64,000 nt of DNA from Ichthyobacterium seriolicida (GTDB lineage: Bacteria; Bacteroidota; Bacteroidia; Flavobacteriales; Ichthyobacteriaceae), in NCBI RefSeq assembly GCF_002369955.1, contig NZ_AP014564.1, forward strand, positions 184,893-248,892. Direction: 5' to 3'. Both the position numbers and the translations under genes were made by a program. Positions within the stretch are counted from its first letter, which is position 1, and every line of letters starts with the position of its first letter. Below, piece by piece: positions 45,175 to 55,121 of the stretch. The notes under the pieces were generated by a model that was given only the letters and a program-made list of their open reading frames with translations, was not told where the DNA came from and searched no databases.

Positions 45175-48117
45175 CTAGGCAGCAGCAGTGACAACGTCAA
45201 AAGCTTTTTTAGCAGCGTCAGCTGCTTTATCAGCAGCATCAACAGCTTTTTTAGCTGCTTCAACAGCATTATCAGCAGCGCTCTTAGCATTATCAGCAGC
45301 ACTTTTAGCTTCATTAGCCTTTTGAACAGCAGTATTAGCATCTTGAACAGCCGCGGCAGCTTTTTCAGTAGCAGTTTTAACCGCATCAGCCAAATCAGGT
45401 TTAACGGCCTCAATAGCAGTCTTAGCACTATCAATAGCAGTTTTAGCATCATCAGCAGCTTGCTTAGCTTCATCAGCTTTAGTAACAGCAGTCTGAGCAG
45501 CTGACTTAGCGGCATCAGCAGCGCTCTTAGCATTATCAGCAGCAGACTGAGCATCTTTAGCGGCTTCAACAGCAGCCTGAGCCTCAGTAGCCGTAGCCGT
45601 ATTAACGGCTGTTTCAGCCTTTTGAAGAGCAGTTTGAGCAGCAGACTGAGCTGTATCAGCTAGATTCTTAGCAGTATCAGCAGCAGTATGAGCTAATCCC
45701 GCCTTAGTAGCCGCAGTTTCAGCAGCAACCTGAGCAACAGTAGCTTTTTCAACAGCAGCAGTAGCCTTGGTCTTAGCATCATCAGCATCATCTATAGAAG
45801 AAGCTAAAGCATTAACAGCTGTAACAACTTGAGTAGCAGCATCCTTAACTTTTTCAGCTTCAGTAACAGCAGTATTAGCTGCAGTTTGAGTTTTCCCAGC
45901 CTCAGCAGCAGAAGTCTGAACAGCAATTTTAGAAGCCTCAGCAGCTTCCTTAGAAGCCTGGGCTGTAGCCTGAGCAACAGCTAAAAGAACCTTTTTAAGA
46001 GCTGCTTCAGCTTCACCTTTAGCAGTCTCAGCTTTAGTTTTAGCTTCTTCAGCAGCATCTTTAGCGGCTTCAGCAGCTTTCTGAGCGGCAACAGCCTTAG
46101 CCGCTTCAGCAACGGCGGTCTTAGCATATCCAATAGCTTCAACAGTATTAGCTTCTCCAACATTAGCAAGAGCAGCCTCGGCAGCAGTTTTAGCCGCATT
46201 AGCATTATCAGCAGCAGCCTTCGCCTTTTGGGCCTCAGCAGCAGCTTTTCCAGCCTCAGAAGTGGCGGTATCAGCAGCAATCTTAGCTTTTGCAGCCTCA
46301 GAAGTAGCGACAGCAACAGCAGTGCTAAGAGTAGCGTCAGCTATAGAGGCAGCTAAGGCTTTAGCGTCATTCATAGCTTTATCAGCAGCAGCCTTAGCTG
46401 CTTGAGCTTCAGTATCAGCAGTGTCAGCAGTATTCTTAGCCTCTCCAGCCTTATCAGAAGCGGCTTTAGCTTCTTTAGCCTTAGCATCAGCAATCTCAGC
46501 GGCTTTCTGAGAAATAACTTTAATAGTCTCAGCAGCTACTCTAATAGCCTCATTAGAAGTAGACTCAGCGGCAGTAGCAGTTTGAACAGCTTCGTTAGCC
46601 TTAGAAACTGCCTCATTTGCGGTCTGAGCAGCAGTATTAGTTTCTCCAGATTTAGCAGTAATAGCCTCAACAGCGCTCTTAGCAGCTTTAGCATCAGTAT
46701 CAGCTTGTTCAGCAACAGTTTTAGCAGCTTGAGCTTCTCCTTTAGCAGTCTCAGCATCTTGCTTAGCTTTTTCAGCAGCTTCAAGAATAGCAGATAGAGG
46801 ATTAACATCTACATTGATAGCAACGCTATTTTTAGCTTCTGTAGCTTTCTGAGAAGCAGTATCAGCAGCAGATTTAGCTTGTTCAGCTTTTTGCTTAGCC
46901 GAATTAGCAGCAGCTAATGCATCAGTAGCAGCTTTTTGAGCTGCAGCAACTTTGGCATTCTCAGCATCCTGCTTAGCTTTTTCAGCAGCAATCTTAGCAG
47001 CATCAGCATCTTGCTTAGATTTTTCAGCTTTAGCAGCAACTTCAGTAACCTTTTCTTTAAGAGCACTAATGCTGGATGTTTCAGCACTGTTAATAGCAGT
47101 ATCAGCAGTAGCTTCAGCATCAGTAGCAGCTCTAATAGCTTCATCAGCAGTTGTTTTAGCAGCTTCATCATTAACAGCAGTAGCAGTAGCTTTAGCTTCA
47201 GTAGCGATTCCCTTAGCTTCCTCAGCTTTAGCCTTAGATTCAGCGATAGAAGATTTAAGTTCTTCTCTAACTTTTGCATCAGACCTTTTGTAAATAATTG
47301 TTTTATAATTTTTTACAAAAGTTTCTCCCTCTATCTCATATGTAATTGGAATAATAGACTCATAAGTATTTAGATCATCTCCACTTTCTCCTTTCTTACT
47401 AAAAGAAACCGTAGTTGGAATAGTTGGAGAAGGAATCTCCTTATAAATATCTTCACCATCTTCTGCAGTTATCCGAGTTAAACTCACTTTTATACCCAAT
47501 GTAATCTCATCTTCACTAATGTCATTTTTTAGATTTGGGGCTTGTAAAGAACCAAATGTTATTGTCTGCTTTAAATCATCAACAGCTGGACTAGTAGAAT
47601 CAGTTAAAAGTTTGTCATTATTACTTTCAACAGTAATTGAAGTCTCAGCAGCATTAACACTATCAGGAGCTCTAACGGCAATAACTCTGTATTTTTTAAT
47701 CGACTGATCTTCATCGGACTTAACTGTGTATTCTACACCTGATTGAGAAAAATCAAAGTTTCCTTCAACCATACTAATATTACCTAACTGCTGAGGAAAA
47801 CCACTCTCAGGACTTATAGTAGTATTTTCAGATGTTGTAATCGTAGGAGTAAATTCTTTAGTTTCAGATTTTACACCATTAGGCAATAGTAAAATATATA
47901 CTTTTTGTCCATTGGATTCAACGACTTGAGCCTCTATATCATCAGCTCCTATTTTTTCTTCGTTATTAGATGGTTCTAGTTTAAAACTCTTTATCTCTTT
48001 AGGAATTGCACTTTCAAGATTCTCATCTTCAGGAATTACTTTATTCTTCTCACACGAAACAATAAGAAGAAAGGACGATAGAAATAACAATACCTCTTTT
48101 AGATTATTTTTTTTCAT
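45175..48117 (-). CDS. Lipoprotein with DUF5018-like head and ~700-residue alanine-rich helical rod
   Basis: A 980-aa lipoprotein with lipobox Cys22 (LLIVSC). Residues ~40-150 hold a beta-type domain with 'IKSFKLEPSNNEEK', 'TPTITTSENTTISPESGF' and 'VEYTVKSDEDQSIKKYRVIA', the same pattern as the repeat lipoproteins. A second beta region runs to about 275 (ending 'FVKNYKTIIYKRSDAKVREE'). From there to the C-terminus the chain is almost wholly Ala, Lys, Glu, Asp and Thr, in short units such as 'AEKAKQDAETAKGEAQAAK' and 'AADNAKSAADAAKSAAQTA', with no Pro or Gly-rich breaks. This predicts a very long helix or coiled coil. Function unknown; a surface rod or spacer is inferred. Leu-rich frames on the same strand are shadows of the GCA/GCT codons. 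Confidence 0.9.
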   Translation of the reverse strand: MKKNNLKEVLLFLSSFLLIVSCEKNKVIPEDENLESAIPKEIKSFKLEPSNNEEKIGADDIEAQVVESNGQKVYILLLPNGVKSETKEFTPTITTSENTTISPESGFPQQLGNISMVEGNFDFSQSGVEYTVKSDEDQSIKKYRVIAVRAPDSVNAAETSITVESNNDKLLTDSTSPAVDDLKQTITFGSLQAPNLKNDISEDEITLGIKVSLTRITAEDGEDIYKEIPSPTIPTTVSFSKKGESGDDLNTYESIIPITYEIEGETFVKNYKTIIYKRSDAKVREELKSSIAESKAKAEEAKGIATEAKATATAVNDEAAKTTADEAIRAATDAEATADTAINSAETSSISALKEKVTEVAAKAEKSKQDADAAKIAAEKAKQDAENAKVAAAQKAATDALAAANSAKQKAEQAKSAADTASQKATEAKNSVAINVDVNPLSAILEAAEKAKQDAETAKGEAQAAKTVAEQADTDAKAAKSAVEAITAKSGETNTAAQTANEAVSKANEAVQTATAAESTSNEAIRVAAETIKVISQKAAEIADAKAKEAKAASDKAGEAKNTADTADTEAQAAKAAADKAMNDAKALAASIADATLSTAVAVATSEAAKAKIAADTATSEAGKAAAEAQKAKAAADNANAAKTAAEAALANVGEANTVEAIGYAKTAVAEAAKAVAAQKAAEAAKDAAEEAKTKAETAKGEAEAALKKVLLAVAQATAQASKEAAEASKIAVQTSAAEAGKTQTAANTAVTEAEKVKDAATQVVTAVNALASSIDDADDAKTKATAAVEKATVAQVAAETAATKAGLAHTAADTAKNLADTAQSAAQTALQKAETAVNTATATEAQAAVEAAKDAQSAADNAKSAADAAKSAAQTAVTKADEAKQAADDAKTAIDSAKTAIEAVKPDLADAVKTATEKAAAAVQDANTAVQKANEAKSAADNAKSAADNAVEAAKKAVDAADKAADAAKKAFDVVTAAA

Positions 48118-48334
48118 AATTCAATAATTAATACGTTAAACTTCAACAATTGAAATCTCAATGACTTCAACACAGCAAAGGGATCATATGTAATATCCAT
48201 AAAATCCCCTTTAGCCTACTAATGTAGTTTTAATATCCTACTAATGATTGAATTATTTTTCTGAAAAATCAATAATCCATATTCTAAGGTGAGTTCACAA
48301 ACTGTCCTACGAAATAATTTGAGATAATCAAAAA
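48118..48334. other. Upstream region of the Ala-rich lipoprotein gene
   Basis: AT-rich. AGCCTACTAATGTAGTTTTA at about 48213, 96 bp before the start, is a weak relative of the shared lipoprotein upstream element. Nothing else recognised. Confidence 0.3.
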
Positions 48335-49858
48335 TCAACTTATGAGACTTTGTCCATCGATTTGTTCAGGTTTTGGAATTCCTAAAATATCTAAAATGGT
48401 TGGGGCTACGTCGCATAATTTTCCATTTTTTACCACAAAATTTTTACAGTCCTTATCTATCAAAAAGAAAGGCACTTGACTCGTAGTATGAGCAGTATTA
48501 GGACTTCCATCTTCATTTATCATACACTCAGAATTCCCATGATCGGAAATTATTATAGTTGTATAATCGTTATTTAAGGCTACTTCTACCACAGATTCAG
48601 CACATTCGTCTACTGTTTCACAAGCTTTTATAGCAGCTTGCATGACTCCTGTATGACCCACCATATCTGGATTAGCAAAATTTAGACAAATAAAATCAGC
48701 CTCTTTTTTTTGTAATTCTACAGATATCTTGTCTCTTATATCACGAGCACTCATAGATGGCTGAAGATCGTATGTAGCAACTTTTGGAGAAGGACATAAC
48801 AATCTTTTTTCCCCTTTAAATTCTTCTTCTCTCCCTCCAGAAAAGAAATATGTCACATGAGGATATTTCTCCGTCTCTGCGATACGGATCTGTTTCTTGC
48901 CATTATCGGACAATACCTCTCCCAGTGTTTTGACTAATAAATCCCTCCTGAAAATCACTTCTATATCTTTGAAATTATCATCGTAATTAGTCATGGTTAT
49001 ATAGTTGAGGTTTATTTTTTTCATTCCCCATTCTATGAGATCTCTTTGGCTTAAGGCCTCTGTGATCTGCCTGCATCTATCGGTTCTGAAATTATACGAT
49101 ATTACTAAATCTCCCTCTGATATGGTATTGTATTTTCCGTTTTCATCTGTGACTACAATAGGGTTTAAAAACTCATCGGTTATACCATTTTCATAAGATT
49201 TTTTTATTGACCGTATAGGATCATCAGTCTTTTCTCCTTTTGCATTTACCATTAAATCATAGGCTAATTTTATGCGTTCCCATCTATTATCCCTATCCAT
49301 TGCATAATATCTACCTATCACACTTGATATTTTGATATGACTATCTAATGTGTATTGAGTTATATCTTCCAGGTGCTTTACTCCACTTTTAGGATCTGTA
49401 TCCCTGCCATCAGTGAAAATATGTAGAAATACATTTTTCAGTTTCATTTCTTTTACAATCTTCAACAGTGCTTTGAGGTGGTTGATGTGAGAATGAATCC
49501 CACCATCTGATAACAAGCCTATAAAGTGGATTTTCTTTGCTTCGGCCTTGGCCATTGAGAAATTTTTCTTCAAAATTTCATTGTCTTTTAGAGAGTCGTT
49601 CTCTATAGATAAATTTATCTGCATCAAATCCTGATATACTACTCTTCCAGCTCCTATATTCATATGTCCTACCTCAGAATTACCCATTTGTCCTTTGGGT
49701 AACCCAACAGCTTCGCCTGAAGCATCTAAACGACTATTAGGATAATTTTTGTACAAACTATCTATAAAAGGAGTGTTTGCCTTATCTACAGCTGATACCT
49801 CCTTATTTTTTGCTATTCCCCAACCGTCTAATATGATTAGAAGTACTTTTTTATTCAT
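48335..49858 (-). CDS. gpmI: 2,3-bisphosphoglycerate-independent phosphoglycerate mutase
   Basis: 507 aa, typical length. N-terminal 'LLIILDGWGIA' provides a metal-binding Asp, and 'QMGNSEVGHMNIGAGR' carries the catalytic Ser61. 'IFTDGRDTDPKSG' and 'GRYYAMDRDNRWER' follow, and 'IIISDHGNSE' near the C-terminus completes the Mn site. It interconverts 3- and 2-phosphoglycerate. It is divergently oriented to uvrB, sharing 109 bp. Confidence 0.97.
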   Translation of the reverse strand: MNKKVLLIILDGWGIAKNKEVSAVDKANTPFIDSLYKNYPNSRLDASGEAVGLPKGQMGNSEVGHMNIGAGRVVYQDLMQINLSIENDSLKDNEILKKNFSMAKAEAKKIHFIGLLSDGGIHSHINHLKALLKIVKEMKLKNVFLHIFTDGRDTDPKSGVKHLEDITQYTLDSHIKISSVIGRYYAMDRDNRWERIKLAYDLMVNAKGEKTDDPIRSIKKSYENGITDEFLNPIVVTDENGKYNTISEGDLVISYNFRTDRCRQITEALSQRDLIEWGMKKINLNYITMTNYDDNFKDIEVIFRRDLLVKTLGEVLSDNGKKQIRIAETEKYPHVTYFFSGGREEEFKGEKRLLCPSPKVATYDLQPSMSARDIRDKISVELQKKEADFICLNFANPDMVGHTGVMQAAIKACETVDECAESVVEVALNNDYTTIIISDHGNSECMINEDGSPNTAHTTSQVPFFLIDKDCKNFVVKNGKLCDVAPTILDILGIPKPEQIDGQSLIS

Positions 49859-49967
49859 TGATATTTAAGGATTACTCAATCAAAGGGTTAAAATAAAAAT
49901 GTGTAATTTCGAGCGATTGTACACGTGATGATTTTATCACAATTTTTCCCATCCAAAAGTAAACTAA

Positions 49968-51941
49968 TTGAGATTTAAATTAAGTTCAAATTTTACCCCG
50001 ACTGGAGATCAACCAAGCGCCATAAAAAAGTTGGTATCTGGATTAGATAAAGGCATAAAACATCAAACATTATTGGGAATAACAGGCTCTGGCAAAACCT
50101 TCACCATGGCAAATGTAATAGAGCAGATTCAAAGACCTACACTTATATTAGCACATAATAAAACTCTAGCGGCCCAGTTATATTTGGAATTCAAAAATTT
50201 TTTTCCAGAGAATTTAGTTCATTACTTTGTTTCCTATTACGATTATTATCAGCCAGAATCTTATCTTCCACAATCGGGAACATATATAGAAAAAGACTTA
50301 TCCATAAACGAAGAGATAGAATTGATGCGTCTAGCTACCACTTCTGCACTTTTTTCGGCCAGACGAGATATTTTAGTAGTGTCTTCAGTATCCTGTCTAT
50401 ACGGTATGGGCAACCCTCACGATTTTAAAGAGAAAACCATAGAGCTGCGCATAGGAATGCAAATAGATAGAAACAGCTTATTGAGAATGTTAGTAAGTAG
50501 CTTATACAATCGCACAGAGGAAAAATTTTCCAGAGGAACTTTCAGAGTGAGAGGCGACATAGTAGATGTCTATCCCTCTTACCTAGATGAGATATTCAGG
50601 ATTTATTTTTTTGGAGATGAAATAGAAAATATAGAAACCCTAGAACCAAAGTTCAACAGGAAGTTGAGTCAATTCGACTCTATTTCTATCTATCCAGCTA
50701 ATTTATTTGTCACATCAAAAGAAAAAATCAAACACGCCATTGATAATATAGCTTTGGATTTAGGAAAGAGAAAAGAAGAATTTAGAATCAAGGGCGCCAG
50801 CATAGAGGCAAAGAGAATAGAGGAGCGTACCAATTTTGATCTTGAAATGATAAAAGAATTGGGGTATTGTTCTGGCATAGAAAATTACTCTAGATATCTA
50901 GACGGAAGAGAAGAGGGCAGTAGGCCTTTTTGCTTGTTAGATTACTTCGACGACGACTTCTTAATGATAATAGATGAGAGCCATGTTACAATTCCTCAAG
51001 TTCACGCCATGTATGGAAATGACAAATCTAGAAAAGAAAATTTGGTAGAACACGGATTTAGACTTCCATCAGCCTTGGATAATAGACCCTTAAAATTTGA
51101 AGAATTCGAACAACTGCAAAATCAAACTATATATGTGAGTGCCACGCCAGCTGATTATGAAATTGACAAAAGCCAAAAGGTTATAATAGAACAAATAATA
51201 AGACCTACAGGAGTTCTGGACCCCATAATAGAGGTGCGGCCTACTGAAAATCAAATAGATGATTTAATAGAAGAAATCCGAAAAAGAACAGTCAAAGACG
51301 AAAGAGTATTAGTCACTACACTCACCAAGAGGATGTCAGAAGAATTACATAAATATTTCGATAAGATATCCATACTCTGTCGCTATATACATTCCGATGT
51401 AGATACTTTAGATAGAATAGAAATTCTAAAACAATTTAGAGAAGGTGTCTTCGACGTTATCATAGGAGTGAATCTCTTGAGAGAAGGTTTGGATTTGCCA
51501 GAGGTCTCTCTAGTTGTTATACTAGATGCCGACAAAGAGGGATTTTTGAGATCTTATCGTTCTCTTACTCAGACCATAGGCCGTGCCGCTAGAAATGTAA
51601 ACGGCATGGCTATAATGTACGCCGACAACATCACTAGAAGTATGAGTAGAACCATTGAAGAGACACACAATAGAAGACAAAGACAAATAGAGTACAATTC
51701 AGCAAACGGCATTATTCCAAAAATGTTGAAAAACTCCACGAGCGCCATTAGAAAAGGTAGTAATAGTTTTGAAAAAACAAATGCCAAAAACACAGAAAAT
51801 CAGATATATCACAATATTGATTTAATAAAAAAAGAGATCCGAAAAACCAAAAGAGAAATGGAAAAAGCCTCTATAGATTTAAACTTTATAGAAGCTGCTA
51901 AACTCAGGGATAAGATAAAAATTCTAAAATCTAAGCTATAA
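49968..51941 (+). CDS. uvrB: UvrABC system protein B
   Basis: 657 aa. The start is a TTG at 49968, chosen because the product then begins 'MRFKLSSNFTPTGDQPSAIK', which aligns with UvrB N-termini. Walker A 'GITGSGKTFT' is at about 37-46, the beta-hairpin region 'YYDYYQPESYLP' near 92, 'IDESH' in motif II, and 'QTIGRAARN' in motif VI. The C-terminal UVR domain binds UvrC. Acts in nucleotide excision repair. A short dyad GTGAT…ATCAC (49925-49940) lies in the divergent promoter region. Confidence 0.97.
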   Translation: MRFKLSSNFTPTGDQPSAIKKLVSGLDKGIKHQTLLGITGSGKTFTMANVIEQIQRPTLILAHNKTLAAQLYLEFKNFFPENLVHYFVSYYDYYQPESYLPQSGTYIEKDLSINEEIELMRLATTSALFSARRDILVVSSVSCLYGMGNPHDFKEKTIELRIGMQIDRNSLLRMLVSSLYNRTEEKFSRGTFRVRGDIVDVYPSYLDEIFRIYFFGDEIENIETLEPKFNRKLSQFDSISIYPANLFVTSKEKIKHAIDNIALDLGKRKEEFRIKGASIEAKRIEERTNFDLEMIKELGYCSGIENYSRYLDGREEGSRPFCLLDYFDDDFLMIIDESHVTIPQVHAMYGNDKSRKENLVEHGFRLPSALDNRPLKFEEFEQLQNQTIYVSATPADYEIDKSQKVIIEQIIRPTGVLDPIIEVRPTENQIDDLIEEIRKRTVKDERVLVTTLTKRMSEELHKYFDKISILCRYIHSDVDTLDRIEILKQFREGVFDVIIGVNLLREGLDLPEVSLVVILDADKEGFLRSYRSLTQTIGRAARNVNGMAIMYADNITRSMSRTIEETHNRRQRQIEYNSANGIIPKMLKNSTSAIRKGSNSFEKTNAKNTENQIYHNIDLIKKEIRKTKREMEKASIDLNFIEAAKLRDKIKILKSKL

Positions 51942-51982
51942 TTGCGAAATTCTCAGTTTTTATCAATAATAAAAAGGAAACA

Positions 51983-52008
51983 CTGCAAAGTAAATCGTAC
52001 CTTTGCAG
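51983..52008 (+). promoter_or_regulatory. Helicase gene promoter -7 box with overlapping dyad
   Basis: TACCTTTG (51998-52005) matches the TAnnTTTG -7 box, 23 bp before the ATG at 52029. It overlaps a perfect inverted repeat CTGCAAAG (51983-51990) / CTTTGCAG (52001-52008) with a 10-bp spacer, so a dimeric regulator could compete with polymerase there. Confidence 0.45.
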
Positions 52009-52028
52009 GCTACATTTAAGATAACTTT

Positions 52029-53759
52029 ATGAATAAATTCAAAGAATTAGGAATTAATGACGAGCTGGCTAGAGCTATTGAAGATCTGGGATTTGAAACT
52101 CCCTCGGAAGTACAAGAAAAAAGTATCCCTATACTCATAGAAAAAGATGTGGATATAGTTAGTTTAGCTCAGACAGGTACTGGGAAAACTGCAGCTTTTG
52201 GATTGCCTTTAATTCAAAAATTAGACATTTCTAAAAAAGAAACTCAAGCTTTGATTCTCTCTCCAACTAGAGAACTATGTCTTCAGATAAGTGAAGAATT
52301 AAAAAAATATTCAAAATATATAAAAGGCATTCGCGTGGTGTCTATTTACGGAGGAGCTAATATAAACGAACAAGCCAAAGACATAAAGAGAGGAGCTCAC
52401 ATAATAGTAGCTACACCAGGGCGTATGTTAGATATGGTAAAGAGAAAATATCTCGATATAAGCAAAATCAGATATAATGTATTAGATGAAGCCGATGAAA
52501 TGTTAAACATGGGCTTTAAAGAAGATATAGATAGTATACTATCTGAAACTCCAAAAGACAAATGTACTTGGCTGTTCTCTGCAACAATGCCTAGAGAGGT
52601 AGCTAGAATAGCTGCAAATTATATGTCTTCACCTATAGAGATTACTGTAGGAAGTAAAAATCAAGGTGCTAAAAACATATCGCATCAGTACTATATGGTG
52701 TCTTCCAGTAATAAATATCTAGCTCTCAAGAGGATAGTAGATTTTTACCCAGATATTTTCGGATTGATATTTTGCAGGACAAAAGCTGAAACTCAAATCA
52801 TAACAGAACGTCTCATACAAGACGGTTATAATGTATCTTCTCTTCACGGTGATTTAACTCAAAATCAGAGAGATGCTGTGATGAAGACTTTTAGAAGCAA
52901 ACAAATACAAATATTAGTAGCAACGGATGTGGCTGCTAGAGGTATAGACGTAGATGATATCAGTCATGTTATAAATTATCAGTTGCCCGACGAACCAGAG
53001 GTTTATACTCATCGTTCTGGAAGGACAGCGCGTGCAGGGCGTAATGGCTTGTCTATTTCCATAATTACATCAAAAGACAAGCATAAAATCAAGACTATAG
53101 AGCGTATTGCAAAATCTACCTTTGAACAATTACAAGTTCCAAAAGGGGAAGAGATATGCGAGAAACAGCTCTTTAGCATAGTAAAAAAGGTACACGATAC
53201 AGAAGTTCAAGAAGAACAAATAGCTAAATTTCTACCTAAAATTGAAAAGGAGTTAGAACATATGTCCAAAGAGGATATAATAAAGAAATTTGTCTCCATG
53301 GAGTTTAATATTTTTCTAAAGTACTATAAAAACACTCGAGATTTAAACGATTATGCTGACGAACATAGCAGTGGAACTAAAAGGATATTTATCAACATTG
53401 GTGAAAAAGATGGGTTTCAATGGGATAGCTTAAAAGATTTCTTAAAAGAAAATCTAGAATTATTCAACAATGAGATTAGCGGTGTAGATGTAAAAGAAAA
53501 ATTTTCATTTTTCAACATTGTAGACGATAAATCCGAATACGTCATAGAAAGGTTAAATGGATTAGATATAAATGGAAGAAGCTTATCAGCTGAGATCTCT
53601 TTAAAGAGGAAGGGTTTTGGTCCTTCAGGTGGAAGAGGCAGAAGCTTCAATTCTAGAAATAGAGGCTTTGATTCAGGGAATAGACGAAATGATGATTATA
53701 AAAGACCTAGAAGCGGCGGCGGCGGCTTCAAAAGTAGATATAACAGAAATAGAGATTGA
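52029..53759 (+). CDS. deaD: DEAD-box RNA helicase (DeaD/CsdA-like)
   Basis: 576 aa. The Q-motif region is followed by motif I 'AQTGTGKTAAF' (about 47-57), then 'PTRELCLQI', motif II 'LDEADEML', motif III 'SAT' and motif VI 'HRSGRTARAGRNG'. A DbpA-type RNA-binding domain lies at about 445-520 (RIFINIGEKDGFQW … DEKSEY-like region), then a Gly/Arg-rich tail (GGRGRSFNSRNRGF, SGGGGFKSRYNRNRD). Such helicases assist ribosome assembly and cold adaptation. Confidence 0.94.
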   Translation: MNKFKELGINDELARAIEDLGFETPSEVQEKSIPILIEKDVDIVSLAQTGTGKTAAFGLPLIQKLDISKKETQALILSPTRELCLQISEELKKYSKYIKGIRVVSIYGGANINEQAKDIKRGAHIIVATPGRMLDMVKRKYLDISKIRYNVLDEADEMLNMGFKEDIDSILSETPKDKCTWLFSATMPREVARIAANYMSSPIEITVGSKNQGAKNISHQYYMVSSSNKYLALKRIVDFYPDIFGLIFCRTKAETQIITERLIQDGYNVSSLHGDLTQNQRDAVMKTFRSKQIQILVATDVAARGIDVDDISHVINYQLPDEPEVYTHRSGRTARAGRNGLSISIITSKDKHKIKTIERIAKSTFEQLQVPKGEEICEKQLFSIVKKVHDTEVQEEQIAKFLPKIEKELEHMSKEDIIKKFVSMEFNIFLKYYKNTRDLNDYADEHSSGTKRIFINIGEKDGFQWDSLKDFLKENLELFNNEISGVDVKEKFSFFNIVDDKSEYVIERLNGLDINGRSLSAEISLKRKGFGPSGGRGRSFNSRNRGFDSGNRRNDDYKRPRSGGGGFKSRYNRNRD

Positions 53760-54117
53760 TTATTCTGACCTATTCAGACTCTATCGCACAAAGTGTCTAA
53801 ATTGTAGATAAAGACTCGACACTATCTCAATAAAGTGTGTAAAGTTTATGTTTCTGATAAAATTAACACCTCATATCAAATATTGAAATATAACTATGAA
53901 TAATCTGTGCTAAGGCTATTATATCAAGCTCTCTCGCTTCTTTGATACCGTAACTAGGGACTCTAGACCTTTTGTACTTTTCTTCTTTGGTATTCTGGTT
54001 AAAGCTCTTTTGAAAAAATTAGAAAATACTGTCGGAATGCCATATTTTATTGCCTTACTATGAAATATAGTAAAAAAAATACAGCTTAGTAAATTAGATA
54101 AAGGCAAATAGTTTTTT
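53760..54117. other. Gene-free stretch with element debris
   Basis: It holds an AAAGTGTGTAAA sequence (53836-53847) like the ends of the 11773 element. It also holds the right half of a TTAA-type miniature element (about 53851-53912: AAAATTAACACC…ACTATGAATAATCTG). The minus-strand 62-codon frame at 53919-54107 (IPTVFSNFFKRALTRIPK) is not recognised and is probably another decayed fragment. Confidence 0.4.
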
Positions 54118-54165
54118 ACGGCAGTAAAACAAAAAAGCCGCTTAGGATTTTACCTCAAGCGGCCA
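54118..54165. terminator. Terminator hairpin, inverted duplicate of the one at 57165
   Basis: On the minus strand GCCGCTTGAGGTAAAATCCT and then AAGCGGC are followed by TTTTTTGTTTTACTGC. This nearly duplicates the terminator behind the DUF285 gene (57165-57208). Here it follows the decayed DUF285 gene tail on the minus strand. Confidence 0.65.
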
Positions 54166-54234
54166 TTAAACAATAACACAATAGTCTACCTTATTCAGAA
54201 TATCACTGACTATTCATATTTTAAAAAGGGTTAT

Positions 54235-54362
54235 TTAACTACTTTTTTTAGGATACTTGTCATTGCTCTTATTAGTGCAGCTAGAATTAGAATTATTAGA
54301 AGACATTCCTGATCCATGAAGCATCCCTGTCACGATAGTACTACTTGGTAATTTCCAAGAAC
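54235..54362 (-). pseudogene. C-terminal remnant of a second DUF285-type surface protein
   Basis: The minus-strand frame ending at the stop 54235 reads 'SSWKLPSSTIVTGMLHGSGM' followed by a Ser/Asn-rich tail. It parallels the C-terminus of the DUF285 protein at 55870 (SSWNVPSSTSMEYMFRNSGM). It is cut off at a TTAA (54363-54366), where an IS1380-type end begins. The shared terminator behind both genes supports common origin. Confidence 0.65.
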
Positions 54363-54366
54363 TTAA

Positions 54367-55121
54367 CCCGCATTATTCATAGTCATATTAAAATAGATTA
54401 GACGTGATATTTTTTCCTTAACTTTTTTACTAATCGAAGAGAACTCATCTTCTTTGTCGTTTTTTTGCACCTTTTTTTAGGATGACAATGCTCTTTTTTA
54501 GTGTTTTTACATGGTTTTTTAACGACAAGGCGTAACTATCCCAAGCTTGTTCATTTCACAAATAAACAACCGTTACTGGGTAATAATTTCCCGAAATAAA
54601 CCCTTGTAAACAAAAGATTTAGATAGCTGGTAATAGATTCGCCTTTTGGTAATTTTAATCGTTGCTCCTACCTTGAGAAGATAGGTTCTAATCGAACTGA
54701 TTAACCATTTTTTTGCTACTTCAAATCTTGTTTTCTTTATCTTCTGTTTCAGTAATAAAAACATTTCATAGGCAAGACTACTCATCATAAGTCGAAAAAA
54801 ATTAGCAAGAAAACTATGATTTGACAAACGATCAGAAAAACACATATTTTTAACTTCTTTTATTCTATTTTCACTTGAATCACCTCTTTTAACATAAAAG
54901 TCAAAGTAAATTTTTCTAGCATCCTTTTGGGGAAGATTACTAGAAAAATGCCTTATGTTCATCCCTAATCCTGTACTCTCAACTTTAGAATAGCACTGTT
55001 GAGGCTTGTGCCAACTCTTGGCTTTGTACGTAAAACTCATAAAATGTTGGTGCTTCTCTCCATGATCTAAATACATTTTTTTTACAGCATTTTTTGACCG
55101 AGACACCTTTCTTTTAAACTT
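54367..55121 (-). mobile_element. Truncated IS1380-type insertion sequence
   Basis: The 3' end is intact: CCCGCATTATTCATAG directly after TTAA. The 5' part, with the other terminal repeat, is missing, cut by the IS1595 element that begins at 55122. Related 3'-end pieces are at 31013-31257 and 57761-57883. Confidence 0.7.
54573..55106 (-). pseudogene. IS1380-family transposase, C-terminal part only
   Basis: 177 codons. 'YSKVESTGLGMNIRHFSSNL', 'RKIYFDFYVKRGDSSENRIK' and 'SFLANFFRLMMSSLAYEMFL' match the C-terminal third of IS1380-family transposases (the KVE…GxN, YxxRGxxENxIKE and NxxRLxxxxLAY motifs). The N-terminal catalytic half is absent because of the junction with IS1595 at 55122. The apparent start at 55106 is only an internal Met. 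Confidence 0.8.

Noticed and set aside
45171-47279. Several leucine/lysine- and serine-rich frames over the Ala-rich lipoprotein
   Set aside because: They are shadows produced by the repetitive GCA/GCT codons of the 980-aa gene in other frames and on the other strand.
45175-47280. CRISPR-like or satellite repeats in the Ala-rich gene
   Set aside because: The recurring TTAGCAGC-type words are irregularly spaced and in frame with an intact coding sequence; there are no constant repeats with unique spacers.
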